Source: Zeimonas sp032027205
GTDB lineage: Bacteria; Pseudomonadota; Gammaproteobacteria; Burkholderiales; Burkholderiaceae_E
DNA: 64,000 nt
Reading direction: 5' to 3'
Assembly: GCA_032027205.1 (NCBI GenBank)
Contig: JAVSMN010000001.1
Location: forward strand, 3,413,418 to 3,477,417
The notes beneath the pieces are model-generated. The model searched no databases. It was given only the letters and a program-made list of their open reading frames with translations, and was not told the DNA's origin. Below, in pieces: positions 1 to 8,594 of this stretch. The number at the start of each line of letters is the position of its first letter. The stretch's first letter is position 1. A program made the position numbers and the translations under genes.

Positions 1-1
1 C

Positions 2-955
2 CTGGTGCAGCTGATCTTCAACCCGTCGTTTCCGTACCGGCTGGTGCACACGGTTACCGCCTTCGTCGTCACCACCGGTCTCGTGGTGCTGGGCGTCGGC
101 GCGCACTACCTGCTGCATCACCGGCACGTCGACGAAGCGCGGATCATGGTGCGGATGTCGCTGGTCTTCCTCAGCGTGATGGTGCCGTTCCAGATCATCG
201 TCGGAGACCTGCACGGACTGAACACGCTGCACCACCAGCCGGCCAAGCTTGCCGCGATGGAAGGGCTGTGGGAGAGCACGACGCACGTGCCGCTGTCGCT
301 GTTCGCGCTGCCCGACGAGCAGGCCGAGCGCAACCGCTACGAGATCGCCATTCCGGCGGTGGGAAGCCTGTACCTGACGCACGGCTTCTCCACGGAAGTG
401 AAGGGCCTGAAGGAATTTCCACCGCAGGATCGCCCGCCGGTGGCGATACCGTATTTCGCGTTCCGCATCATGGTCGGGCTGGGTGTGTTGATGCTCGCGA
501 TCGTGATCTCGGGCTGGGTCGCGTACAAGCGCGGCCGCCTCTACGAGTCGCGCGCCTTCCTGCGCTTCGCTCGGCTCGGGATGCCGGCAGGTTTCCTCGC
601 GGTGCTCGCCGGCTGGACGGTAACCGAGGTGGGGCGACAGCCGTGGGTCGTCTACGGGCTGATGCGCACGTCGGATGCCGTCTCGCCGTCCCTTACCGCG
701 GCAGACGTCACGCTGTCCTTCGCCGCGTACATCGTCGGCTATCTCGTGATGTTCGGCGGCGGCTTCGTGCTGCTGCGCCGGATGGTGCTGACCGGCCCGG
801 AGCGCGCGTCGCAGCGCGAAGCCGACGAGGCGGGCGAAGCGCGCAAGCGCTCGGCGCGGCCCCTTTCGGCCGCCACCGACGAGCCGCACCGCGGCACGCC
901 CCGCCCGGCGGGCGCGACCCTCGGTCCGCAGCGGGAGGCTCGTCGTGACGCTTGA
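2..955 (+). CDS. cydA: Cytochrome bd-type quinol oxidase subunit I, 5' truncated by the window edge
   Basis: This is the C-terminal two thirds of the quinol-oxidising, haem-carrying subunit of a cytochrome bd oxidase, which reduces oxygen to water in the inner membrane. The reading frame is open to the left edge, so the true start lies outside the window. Visible family features are the quinol-site segment KLAAMEGLWE and the conserved GRQPW. The Q-loop region is short, which fits the CioA (cyanide-insensitive) branch rather than the long-loop E. coli form. Several hydrophobic helices follow, and the last 60 residues are a polar, low-complexity tail. The stop overlaps the cydB start by 11 bp, so the two are translationally coupled. 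Confidence 0.95.
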   Translation: MVQLIFNPSFPYRLVHTVTAFVVTTGLVVLGVGAHYLLHHRHVDEARIMVRMSLVFLSVMVPFQIIVGDLHGLNTLHHQPAKLAAMEGLWESTTHVPLSLFALPDEQAERNRYEIAIPAVGSLYLTHGFSTEVKGLKEFPPQDRPPVAIPYFAFRIMVGLGVLMLAIVISGWVAYKRGRLYESRAFLRFARLGMPAGFLAVLAGWTVTEVGRQPWVVYGLMRTSDAVSPSLTAADVTLSFAAYIVGYLVMFGGGFVLLRRMVLTGPERASQREADEAGEARKRSARPLSAATDEPHRGTPRPAGATLGPQREARRDA

Positions 956-1952
956 TCTCGTGCCGCTCTGGGCGGCGATCCTCGCGCTGTCGGTGTTCAT
1001 GTACGTGCTGCTCGACGGCTTCGACCTCGGCGTCGGGATGCTGTTCCCGTTTCGTCGCAATGCCGAGGACCGCGAGCGGATGATCGGCTCGGTGTCGCCG
1101 GTCTGGGATTTCAACGAGACGTGGCTCGTCCTCGGCGGCGGCGCGATGCTCGCGGTGTTCCCGCTCGCCTTCGCGATCGTCATCCCGGCGATGTACTTCC
1201 CGATCCTCGTGATGCTGCTCGGCCTCGTCTTTCGCGGCGTCGCCTTCGAGTTCCGCGAGGTGCATGGCGCGCGCCGCTGGCTGTGGGACAGCGGCTTCGT
1301 CCTCGGCTCGCTCGCGGCCACCTACGCGCAGGGCGTCATCCTGGGCAATTTCATCCAGGGATTCGAGGTCGAGGGACGACACTTCGTCGGCACGAGTTGG
1401 GACTGGGTCTCGCCGTTCCCGCTGCTCACCGGCGTGGGCCTCGTCTTCGGGTACCTGCTGCAGGGCGCCTGCTGGCTCGTGCTGAAGACCGAGGGCGACC
1501 TGCAGCAGTGGTCGCGCACGGTGGCGCGTCGCACGCTGTGGGGCGTGCTCGCCTTCATTGCGCTGATCAGCATTTGGACGCCGATCGCCGAGCCGCGCAT
1601 TACCGAGCGCTGGTTCAGTTGGCCGCACCTGCTGTATTTCTCGCCGGTGCCGCTGCTGACGATCGCCGTCGCGCTGCTGCTGCTGCGCGCGCTGCGGCGA
1701 GGCAACGAACTGCTGCCTTTCCTGTGCTCGTTCGCGCTGTTCTTCCTCGCGTTCACCGGACTGGTGATCAGCCTGTGGCCATATATCGCGCCACCTTCGA
1801 TCACCTTGTGGGACGCCGCCGCTGCGCCGAAGGCGCTCGCCTTCCTGATGGTCGGCACGCTGCTGCTGCTGCCCGTGCTGCTGCTGTACGTCGCATGGTC
1901 GTACTGGGTGTTCCGCGGCAAGGTACGCAGCGACATCGGCTACCACGCTTGA
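945..1952 (+). CDS. cydB: Cytochrome bd-type quinol oxidase subunit II
   Basis: This 335-aa subunit is the multi-pass membrane partner of subunit I in cytochrome bd oxidase. The N-terminal helix carries the family signature LDGFDLGVGML at about residues 24-34, and eight or nine hydrophobic segments follow. The length matches CydB/CioB proteins. The start is a GTG inside the last codons of cydA, and an AGG sits a few bases upstream. I see no small cydX-like ORF in the 62 bp after the stop, which fits a CIO-type enzyme. The assignment is firm. Whether the oxidase is truly cyanide-insensitive is an inference. Confidence 0.95.
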   Translation: MTLDLVPLWAAILALSVFMYVLLDGFDLGVGMLFPFRRNAEDRERMIGSVSPVWDFNETWLVLGGGAMLAVFPLAFAIVIPAMYFPILVMLLGLVFRGVAFEFREVHGARRWLWDSGFVLGSLAATYAQGVILGNFIQGFEVEGRHFVGTSWDWVSPFPLLTGVGLVFGYLLQGACWLVLKTEGDLQQWSRTVARRTLWGVLAFIALISIWTPIAEPRITERWFSWPHLLYFSPVPLLTIAVALLLLRALRRGNELLPFLCSFALFFLAFTGLVISLWPYIAPPSITLWDAAAAPKALAFLMVGTLLLLPVLLLYVAWSYWVFRGKVRSDIGYHA

Positions 1953-1999
1953 GCGGCGGCCGCCACGCACGGCCGAGTCTCGCGCGGGCGGGCCGCTGA

Positions 2000-2005
2000 T
2001 ACACT
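2000..2005 (+). promoter_or_regulatory. Possible -10 element upstream of kup
   Basis: TACACT lies 9 bases before the kup start codon in the 62-bp gap after cydB. No convincing -35 box is visible at the right spacing. If used, transcription would start almost at the ATG, giving a very short leader. This is a weak call. Confidence 0.22.
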
Positions 2006-2014
2006 GCGCGCTCC

Positions 2015-3889
2015 ATGCGCCCGGCCGCCTCCCGCAAGCGTCTGCCCGCCGCCGTCGTCGGAGCGCTCGGTGTCGTGTTCGGCGACATCGGCACCAGCCC
2101 GCTGTATGCGTTCAAGGTCGCCTTCGACCCCGACCGCGGGCTCGACCTGACGCCGGCCAACGTCTTCGCGCTGCTGTCGATGATCTTCTGGTCGGTGATG
2201 ATCGTCGTGTCGCTGAAGTACGTGACGATCATGCTGCGCTTCGACAATCGCGGCGAGGGCGGCGTGCTGGCGCTGCTGTCGCATTGCGTGCACGCGTTGC
2301 GCGAGCGGCCGCGTCTTTCCTGGCTGGTCACGATCCTCGGCGCCTTCGCCGTGTCGCTGTTCTACGGCGACGCCGTGATCACGCCGGCGATCTCGGTGTT
2401 GTCGGCCGTCGAAGGGCTCGCCGCCGTCGAGCCGGAGCTGGACGTCGTCGTGCTGCCGATCGCCGTCGCGATCCTCGTCGGGCTGTTCGCGATCCAGCGC
2501 CGCGGCACCGGACATGTCGGCGCGCGCTTCGGGCCGATCATGGCGCTGTGGTTCGTCGCGATTGCCGCCGCCGGCCTGCACAGCATCCTGCGCAACCCGC
2601 AGGTGCTGCTGGCGCTCGACCCGCGCTTCGCCTGGAATTTTGTCACCGAGCAGCCGGGGCTTGCCTTCGTGGCGGCCGGCGCGGTGTTCCTGTGCATGAC
2701 CGGGGCCGAAGCGCTGTACGCCGACATGGCGCATTTCGGGCCGCGTCCGATCCGCGTCGGCTGGTTCGTGCTGGTGCTGCCGGCGCTGATGCTCAACTAT
2801 TTCGGGCAGGGAGCGCTGGTGCTGCTCGATCCGCAGGCGATCCGCAACCCGTTCTATCTGCTCGCGCCCGAGAGCCTGCTGCTGCCGGCCGTCGTCCTCG
2901 CGACCCTGGCGACGGTCATCGCGTCGCAGGCGACGATCGCGGGCGCCTTCTCGGCCTCGCAGCAGGCGTCGCGGCTGAACTTCCTGCCCAGGCTGCGCGT
3001 GCTGCACACCTCCGACGCCGAACAGGGGCAGGTCTACATCCCGCTGGTCAACTGGCTGCTGCTTGCCCTCGTGCTCGCGCTGGTCATCGGCTTTCGCAGC
3101 TCCGACGCGCTTGCGTCGGCGTATGGGATCGCCGTTGCCGGCGATCTCACCCTTACCAGCGTGATGATGCTGATCGCATTACCGGCCTTCGCCGACCGGC
3201 GCGTGCGTGCGCTGTGGCCGCTGTTCGCCATCTTCGTCGCACTCGAGGCGAGCTTCTTCGCGGCCAACGCGGCGAAGATTCCGTCGGGCGGCTGGTTCCC
3301 GCTGCTGCTCGCGGCGATCATGTTCACCGTGCTGACGACGTGGCGACGCGGGATGGAGATCCTGCGGCTGCGTAAGGACATGCGTCCGAAGGCCAGCCCC
3401 GACGGATACCACATCGACCTGTCACAGATTCCCCGCGTGCCCGGTGCGGCGCTCTTCTTCTCGTCGACGCCGCAGGGCTGGCCGAGCTCGTTCCTGCACA
3501 ACCTGAAGCACAACAAGGTGATGCACGAGCAGACGATCTTCCTCACCGTCGTGTTCGACGAGGCGCCGCGCGTGCTCGACGACGAGCGCGTCGAGGTGAT
3601 GCGCAGCCCGGACGGCATCGTGCGCGTCATCGCGCACTTCGGTTTTCGCGAGAACCCGCGCGTCGACGGGGTGCTGCGGCTGATCGCGCGCAAGGGCGTC
3701 GTCTGCACGCTGCACGAGACGTCCTTCTTCACCAGCAAGCCGACGCTCGTCTCGGTGAGCCGTCGTGGCGCATTCGGGTGGCGCCGCTCGCTGTTCGGCT
3801 GGCTGCTGCGCAACAGCACCAGCGTGGCGAACTACTTCGGCCTGCCGCCGGACCGGGTGGTGGAGCTGGGCGCGCAGGTTGCGATCTAG
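2015..3889 (+). CDS. kup: Low-affinity potassium transporter Kup
   Basis: This 624-aa protein is a KUP/HAK/KT family potassium transporter, taking up K+ with protons across the inner membrane. The family signature GDIGTSPLYA is at residues 23-32. About twelve hydrophobic segments run to residue 440 or so, followed by a soluble C-terminal domain of roughly 170 residues, as in E. coli Kup (622 aa). The ATG start gives the expected short N-terminus. The gene stands alone after cydAB and is followed 21 bp later by a small membrane protein gene on the same strand. Confidence 0.96.
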   Translation: MRPAASRKRLPAAVVGALGVVFGDIGTSPLYAFKVAFDPDRGLDLTPANVFALLSMIFWSVMIVVSLKYVTIMLRFDNRGEGGVLALLSHCVHALRERPRLSWLVTILGAFAVSLFYGDAVITPAISVLSAVEGLAAVEPELDVVVLPIAVAILVGLFAIQRRGTGHVGARFGPIMALWFVAIAAAGLHSILRNPQVLLALDPRFAWNFVTEQPGLAFVAAGAVFLCMTGAEALYADMAHFGPRPIRVGWFVLVLPALMLNYFGQGALVLLDPQAIRNPFYLLAPESLLLPAVVLATLATVIASQATIAGAFSASQQASRLNFLPRLRVLHTSDAEQGQVYIPLVNWLLLALVLALVIGFRSSDALASAYGIAVAGDLTLTSVMMLIALPAFADRRVRALWPLFAIFVALEASFFAANAAKIPSGGWFPLLLAAIMFTVLTTWRRGMEILRLRKDMRPKASPDGYHIDLSQIPRVPGAALFFSSTPQGWPSSFLHNLKHNKVMHEQTIFLTVVFDEAPRVLDDERVEVMRSPDGIVRVIAHFGFRENPRVDGVLRLIARKGVVCTLHETSFFTSKPTLVSVSRRGAFGWRRSLFGWLLRNSTSVANYFGLPPDRVVELGAQVAI

Positions 3890-3910
3890 TAGCCCGGACA
3901 GTTCAACGCA

Positions 3911-4147
3911 ATGGACGACAGGCGCCGCTCGGAGATCGTCGTTCGCTACCGCGGGCGCGAGCGTCGGATCGTGCTGGGTCGCTTCGCCTCGCTGCTGGCC
4001 ACGCTGCTGCTCGGCGTGGTTGCAGTCGTCGTGCTGGCGCTCGTCGTCGTGCTCGGATACATCGCGCTCGGCGTCGCCCTGCTCGCAGTGCTTGTCCTCG
4101 TGATCATCGCCGCGATCCGCAACGCCTGGTGGCGCATTCGCTCTTAG
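3911..4147 (+). CDS. Small two-helix membrane protein of unknown function
   Basis: This 78-aa product starts with a basic, Arg-rich stretch (residues 1-23). Two hydrophobic segments rich in Val, Leu and Ala follow (about 26-48 and 50-67), and the tail is short and basic, ending near WWRIRS. I do not recognise a family. It lies 21 bp after kup on the same strand and could be co-transcribed with it. The length, codon bias and membrane pattern support a real gene, but nothing points to a function. Confidence 0.6.
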   Translation: MDDRRRSEIVVRYRGRERRIVLGRFASLLATLLLGVVAVVVLALVVVLGYIALGVALLAVLVLVIIAAIRNAWWRIRS

Positions 4148-4175
4148 CGCGGCGCTGCGGCAATCGGGCCCCGGA

Positions 4176-7100
4176 TCACGCACCGAGCAGCGCGGCATCC
4201 ACCTCGAACGTCTCCGCATAGATCAGGCGGCCAGGTGCCCGCCGTTCGTCCGCGTAGTTCGCCGAGACGTACTCGTGCTCTTCGACGAGCAGCCGGTACG
4301 CGCCGGGCGCCGGTGCCGTGGCGAACGTGACGTACCCGATCCAGAGCTCGAGGTTCGGCTGGCCGATTCCCTGGCCCTCGTAAAGCTGTGTGACGGTGGC
4401 TTCGGACGGCGGCGAATCCTGCCAGTCGAGGTCGCCGCTGCCCGCACGCTTCTGTACGCGAACGCCGACATGGGTCGGTCGTGCCGGCTTGTCGTGCGCG
4501 GGCCCGGCGGGCGGCGGCCCGCTGGGCGCGACGCCGCTCACGACGACACGCAGGGCTCGCCGATGGTACGGATCGGCGGTGACCATGGCCGCGCGATCGG
4601 GCGTCAGCTGTGCGAAACCGGCCAGCACGACGCGCGAGATTCGCGCGTCGTCGAGCGCGTGCGGCTGGTAGCGAACGAGCGCCAGGCGCACGAACGGCGC
4701 GTAGGTCGATTTCGACAGGAACTCGTCGGGGCCGGCCGAGAGATCGATGGTGAGGTCCGCAAACCAGAGGCTTCGCTCTTCGTCGAACTGCGGCTCGAAT
4801 CCGACTACGTCTACGACGCCGGGCTCGCCGCCCGGGTGCCGTGCGCCCGCTTCCTCCAGCGAGACGTTCCGATCCGACGCGACGGCGTCGGGAAAATGTT
4901 CGATGCGCGGAGCGCGCGACAGGGCGGCGGTCTTCCAGATCGGATCCATTCCCCACTGCGTGAAGTACGGCTTGAATCTCTCGCGCGCGGCGTCGTCGAG
5001 CGCACCGTTCGCACCGTTCCATAGCGTCACGCCGAGCAACTCGCCGACGCCCGACGAATACCAGCCGCGCTCCAGGTAGACCCGCAGGCCACCCCCGTAA
5101 CGAACGCTGCGCTTCATGCTGGTTTCGCTCTGGCGCTGCCAGCCGAAGGTCGGAACGACATACACGACGCCGGGCGCGAGTGGACGCGCCGAGGCCGGCA
5201 CGTCGACGAGCACCGGTTCGCTGGTGCGCGTGAAGTCGAGTGCGCCGCCGTCGCCCGGTTCGAAGTACTCCTTGTAGCGCGAAGTCGCCACCGCCGTGTA
5301 GCGGACGCGATGGCGCCTGGTGTCGCCGAGTTCGTGCTTCGGCGACGCGTCGCGGAAGTACTTCTGGAAGGTGGACGCGCGGCCCGTGTGTTCGCCGGCG
5401 CAGACCATCGCGATCTGGTCGTGCTCCGGATCGTAGTAGCCGACGAGGCGCTTGCCTGCGCCGGGAGCGACGAGGTAACGCTCGCGCACCCCGGGAAGCG
5501 GCAACTCGTCCACCGGAGATTCGAATCGGCGCTCGCCCATCGCGAGTCGGTCCGGTGCGTCTTCGTGCGGCAGATCGAACGGGTCGACCCATTCGGCGCG
5601 CAGGTCGATCTTCATCGTGCTGGCGCCGTGGATGCGGATTGCGCCCATCAGGTATGCCGATGTTTCGCCCAGCCTGCGCCTGGCGGTGATCGGCGCCAGT
5701 TCCTGCGGATCGGTGCGTCCGCGCATCCGATCGAGCTGCAGGCCGTATCCGGTTCCGGAATCGGACTGTTCGACGTTCAGCGCCGCAAATGCCGGCCTGC
5801 CGAGCGGCTGCTGGACGGCGTGCACGAGCGTGAGCAACGTCGGCGGACAGAGCATCCAGTGTCCGCCTTCGACCGCGCGCTGCAGCACGTGCGCGATCAG
5901 GTCGACCGACTGGCCGGGCAGCAGGTGCGCGGGCTGCGCGCCGAAGATCGCGGCGACGTTCACGAACTCGCTCAGCCATCGCCACTGGCCCATGAGCTCG
6001 AGATCGGGAAGATTCAGGTAGCTGCTCAATGGCACGACCGCGGTCGTGCCCTTCGGCAGGCATACCGTCAGGACGCGGGCGTGCGGATCCCAATGCGGGG
6101 CGCCGCGGGGATTTGCCGCGGTCGGCTCGGCCAGCGCGAGTCGAAAGCCCGTGGTCTGCTGCCAGTCGTTGCCTGCGTTGAACGAGACGAGCGTCGCCGA
6201 ACCCGGTCGCGGATTCACGTCGACGAGCTTCGCGTACGCGACCGAGCCTTCGGCCGCGTCGGCGGGCGAGGCACGACCGACGGCGGCGTCGGTCGAGCCC
6301 GGCAGATCGCGGATCGCCGCGCCGCGCGCGAGCGGATCGGGCAGATACGGCAGCGCATCGATCGAGTCGGGCGGCTCGATCGGCACGTCTTTCGCCGTCT
6401 TGCCCGCGATGTCGAAGGTGCGTCGATTCAGGTGTCCTTCGTCCCGCGCAACGGCGAGATTCCAGACTGCCGGGTCGCCGTCGAGCCTGCCGTCGGCACG
6501 ATCGAACATGCCCATTCGTTCGCCGAGCTCGACGCTCGTGCGCGGCGGAACGATGTGTCGATCGCTCGCGCCGAGATCGGCTGGATCGTCGTCTTTCTGC
6601 GGCGCATCGTTGAAGGTGCGCATGACGAGCCGGTGCACGGCCGACCCGGGCCCGGTCACCGCGGCCTCGTCCCGTATAACGACCAGAGGTGCAGCGACGG
6701 GTTCCCATCGTAGCCAGGGCAGGCCGTCGGCGTCGCGCGGCAGGGCCATCGCGCGCGAAAGCGCATCCACGATCGCGTCGTCGGCGCGCAGGCTGTTGCC
6801 GGCGAGATCGACGGCGCGCGCCCGGATGCGATACCGCGAGCCGAAGCGCAGGCGTGGCAGCGTTGCCGGAACAACCTTGTACGTCGTGCGCACCTTGAAT
6901 GCGGTGAGCGGCTCGTCGGTTCGGAATTTCGGGTCGTCGCCGTCGGGCGGCACCGCATCTTCCGCACTGCCATACCGGCTCAGTGCCTTGCCCGGAAACG
7001 GCACGCTGAGGCTCCACCCGGCCCATCGTGCGATCACTTCGTGCACGTACAGATCCTTGTCGGCGTCCGCGCCGGGCGCCGGCTGCGTGGCGGCGAGCTG

Positions 7101-8573
7101 AAGGAAACCTTCCTCGTCTTCGGTGTCGAGCACGATCCGGTCGTCGCCGATCTCGTATCGGCCGGCGCGCCGGTGCAGCGAGTGCCACGCCTTCGTGCGG
7201 GACTCCCAGACATCGAGACGGTAGCCGCGAACGAGGTCCTCCGCGTAGAACGGGCGCGGCTGCGCTCCGGCCGATTCGAGTGCCTGGTTGAATGCCTTCG
7301 ACTGCCCGATCGCGTCCACGGTTGCCGCCCCGCGACCGTCGAGATACAGCTGCCATCCGCCCGAGCGCAGCGAGGGCAGCGTCGCCTCCGGATCGTAGAC
7401 CTCGGGATTCGGCGCGGCATCGGGGTCCGCCGGTCGCACGCTGCGGCCCGGGTCGGCGTTGTTGTGGATCTCTGCCGTCGCGATCGCCTTGTGCATTGCG
7501 CCGTCGACGTCGACTTGTGCGAGGCCGAAGCGCGCGGGGTCGAGGTTGAGCAACCCGATCACCTGGACCGGCGAGCCTTCCTTCGTCTGGGTGCGTGAGG
7601 CGGCGTGGAACAGCGAGAAGCCTGCGCTTGCGAAATGCATGCACGCCGTTTGCAGAGCGGGCGAACTCGGCGGCATCTGCCAGGCGATGTCCGTCGAGTC
7701 CACCGACAGAGGGGCGGGTGTTCCGGTCGCCGACGCCGGCACCAGGTCGCGTGGCAGCTCGACATCGAACACGAGGCCGAGTGCGCGTTGCAGTTGCGGG
7801 TGCGCCTCCAGCGCGGACAGCGCCTGGTGGAAGTCGAAGGTGTCGGGATCGATCGCCACGGCGCCGGCTTCCTGCTCGGTCGGCGTCGGCATATGGTGGT
7901 ACGCGCTGAAAGGACCCGCGATGCTTGCGAAGGCGGCCGGGTTGCGCGCGGCGGTGATCAGTCCTTCGCCGTCGAGGGGACCGTTCAGCGCGTGCTGGCC
8001 GGTGCCGCTCAGCGCGCGGTGGCGCGCATGCGCACGCAGCGCTTTCGCGTTGTCGCGATTCCAGTGGACGTCGAGACCGCGCAGGATGCCGGCGAGCCGC
8101 TGCCGGTTCGGGGTTCTCTCCGGTCTTCCCGCACGGTGCCGTTCGCTATCGGGGTCGTTCGGGTCCGAATCGTCGGGTGCATCGGGCAGCGCGAGCACGA
8201 CTCCCGCTTCCTGGTACACGGTCTTCAACGCGCTCAGCGTGTCGCGTACCGAGAACGACATCACGCCGTGCGCCGAGTAGTCGTCGAACTTGCGCGAGCG
8301 CACGAAGGTCGACTCGTCGAACAACGCGCGCCACAGGTCGGGGCGAAGCGACGCCGTGTCGATCGCAACCCTCGCCGTCCGCCCGTCGCACCGGAACACG
8401 AGCCGGGCGCCGGCCTTCAGCTTGCTCGTCCAGTCGACCCAGTCGGGGTAGGCACCCAACCGGTCGGCGCCGACGAGCCGCGGCGAGACGAGCACCGACA
8501 CGGGCAGCGTCGCCGGATTGGCGACGACACCGCGCGGCATCGCGGTGAAAAGCACGGTGTGACTGGCAGCCAT
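4176..8573 (-). CDS. Very large protein of unknown function, last gene of the tail-like unit
   Basis: This 1465-aa protein matches no family I can name. It has no signal peptide and no transmembrane segment. The composition suggests a beta-rich multidomain protein: short hydrophobic strands alternate with polar turns, and a stretch near the middle (RARAVDLAGNSL) resembles Fn3/Ig-type repeats. No nucleotide-binding or zinc motif is apparent. It starts 21 bp after the stop of the 1083-aa gene, so the two are very likely one operon with the sheath-leader gene upstream. By position I infer a structural or cargo protein of a tail-like or surface assembly; this is unproven. The base composition is like that of the neighbours. 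Confidence 0.8.
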   Translation of the reverse strand: MAASHTVLFTAMPRGVVANPATLPVSVLVSPRLVGADRLGAYPDWVDWTSKLKAGARLVFRCDGRTARVAIDTASLRPDLWRALFDESTFVRSRKFDDYSAHGVMSFSVRDTLSALKTVYQEAGVVLALPDAPDDSDPNDPDSERHRAGRPERTPNRQRLAGILRGLDVHWNRDNAKALRAHARHRALSGTGQHALNGPLDGEGLITAARNPAAFASIAGPFSAYHHMPTPTEQEAGAVAIDPDTFDFHQALSALEAHPQLQRALGLVFDVELPRDLVPASATGTPAPLSVDSTDIAWQMPPSSPALQTACMHFASAGFSLFHAASRTQTKEGSPVQVIGLLNLDPARFGLAQVDVDGAMHKAIATAEIHNNADPGRSVRPADPDAAPNPEVYDPEATLPSLRSGGWQLYLDGRGAATVDAIGQSKAFNQALESAGAQPRPFYAEDLVRGYRLDVWESRTKAWHSLHRRAGRYEIGDDRIVLDTEDEEGFLQLAATQPAPGADADKDLYVHEVIARWAGWSLSVPFPGKALSRYGSAEDAVPPDGDDPKFRTDEPLTAFKVRTTYKVVPATLPRLRFGSRYRIRARAVDLAGNSLRADDAIVDALSRAMALPRDADGLPWLRWEPVAAPLVVIRDEAAVTGPGSAVHRLVMRTFNDAPQKDDDPADLGASDRHIVPPRTSVELGERMGMFDRADGRLDGDPAVWNLAVARDEGHLNRRTFDIAGKTAKDVPIEPPDSIDALPYLPDPLARGAAIRDLPGSTDAAVGRASPADAAEGSVAYAKLVDVNPRPGSATLVSFNAGNDWQQTTGFRLALAEPTAANPRGAPHWDPHARVLTVCLPKGTTAVVPLSSYLNLPDLELMGQWRWLSEFVNVAAIFGAQPAHLLPGQSVDLIAHVLQRAVEGGHWMLCPPTLLTLVHAVQQPLGRPAFAALNVEQSDSGTGYGLQLDRMRGRTDPQELAPITARRRLGETSAYLMGAIRIHGASTMKIDLRAEWVDPFDLPHEDAPDRLAMGERRFESPVDELPLPGVRERYLVAPGAGKRLVGYYDPEHDQIAMVCAGEHTGRASTFQKYFRDASPKHELGDTRRHRVRYTAVATSRYKEYFEPGDGGALDFTRTSEPVLVDVPASARPLAPGVVYVVPTFGWQRQSETSMKRSVRYGGGLRVYLERGWYSSGVGELLGVTLWNGANGALDDAARERFKPYFTQWGMDPIWKTAALSRAPRIEHFPDAVASDRNVSLEEAGARHPGGEPGVVDVVGFEPQFDEERSLWFADLTIDLSAGPDEFLSKSTYAPFVRLALVRYQPHALDDARISRVVLAGFAQLTPDRAAMVTADPYHRRALRVVVSGVAPSGPPPAGPAHDKPARPTHVGVRVQKRAGSGDLDWQDSPPSEATVTQLYEGQGIGQPNLELWIGYVTFATAPAPGAYRLLVEEHEYVSANYADERRAPGRLIYAETFEVDAALLGA

Positions 8574-8594
8574 GTCCGATGTGTCCGGTCGCCG

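Noticed and set aside
708..1970. Long minus-strand ORF opposite cydAB
   Set aside because: It is a shadow frame: Arg-, Gln- and His-rich composition, no domain, and fully covered by well-identified genes on the other strand.
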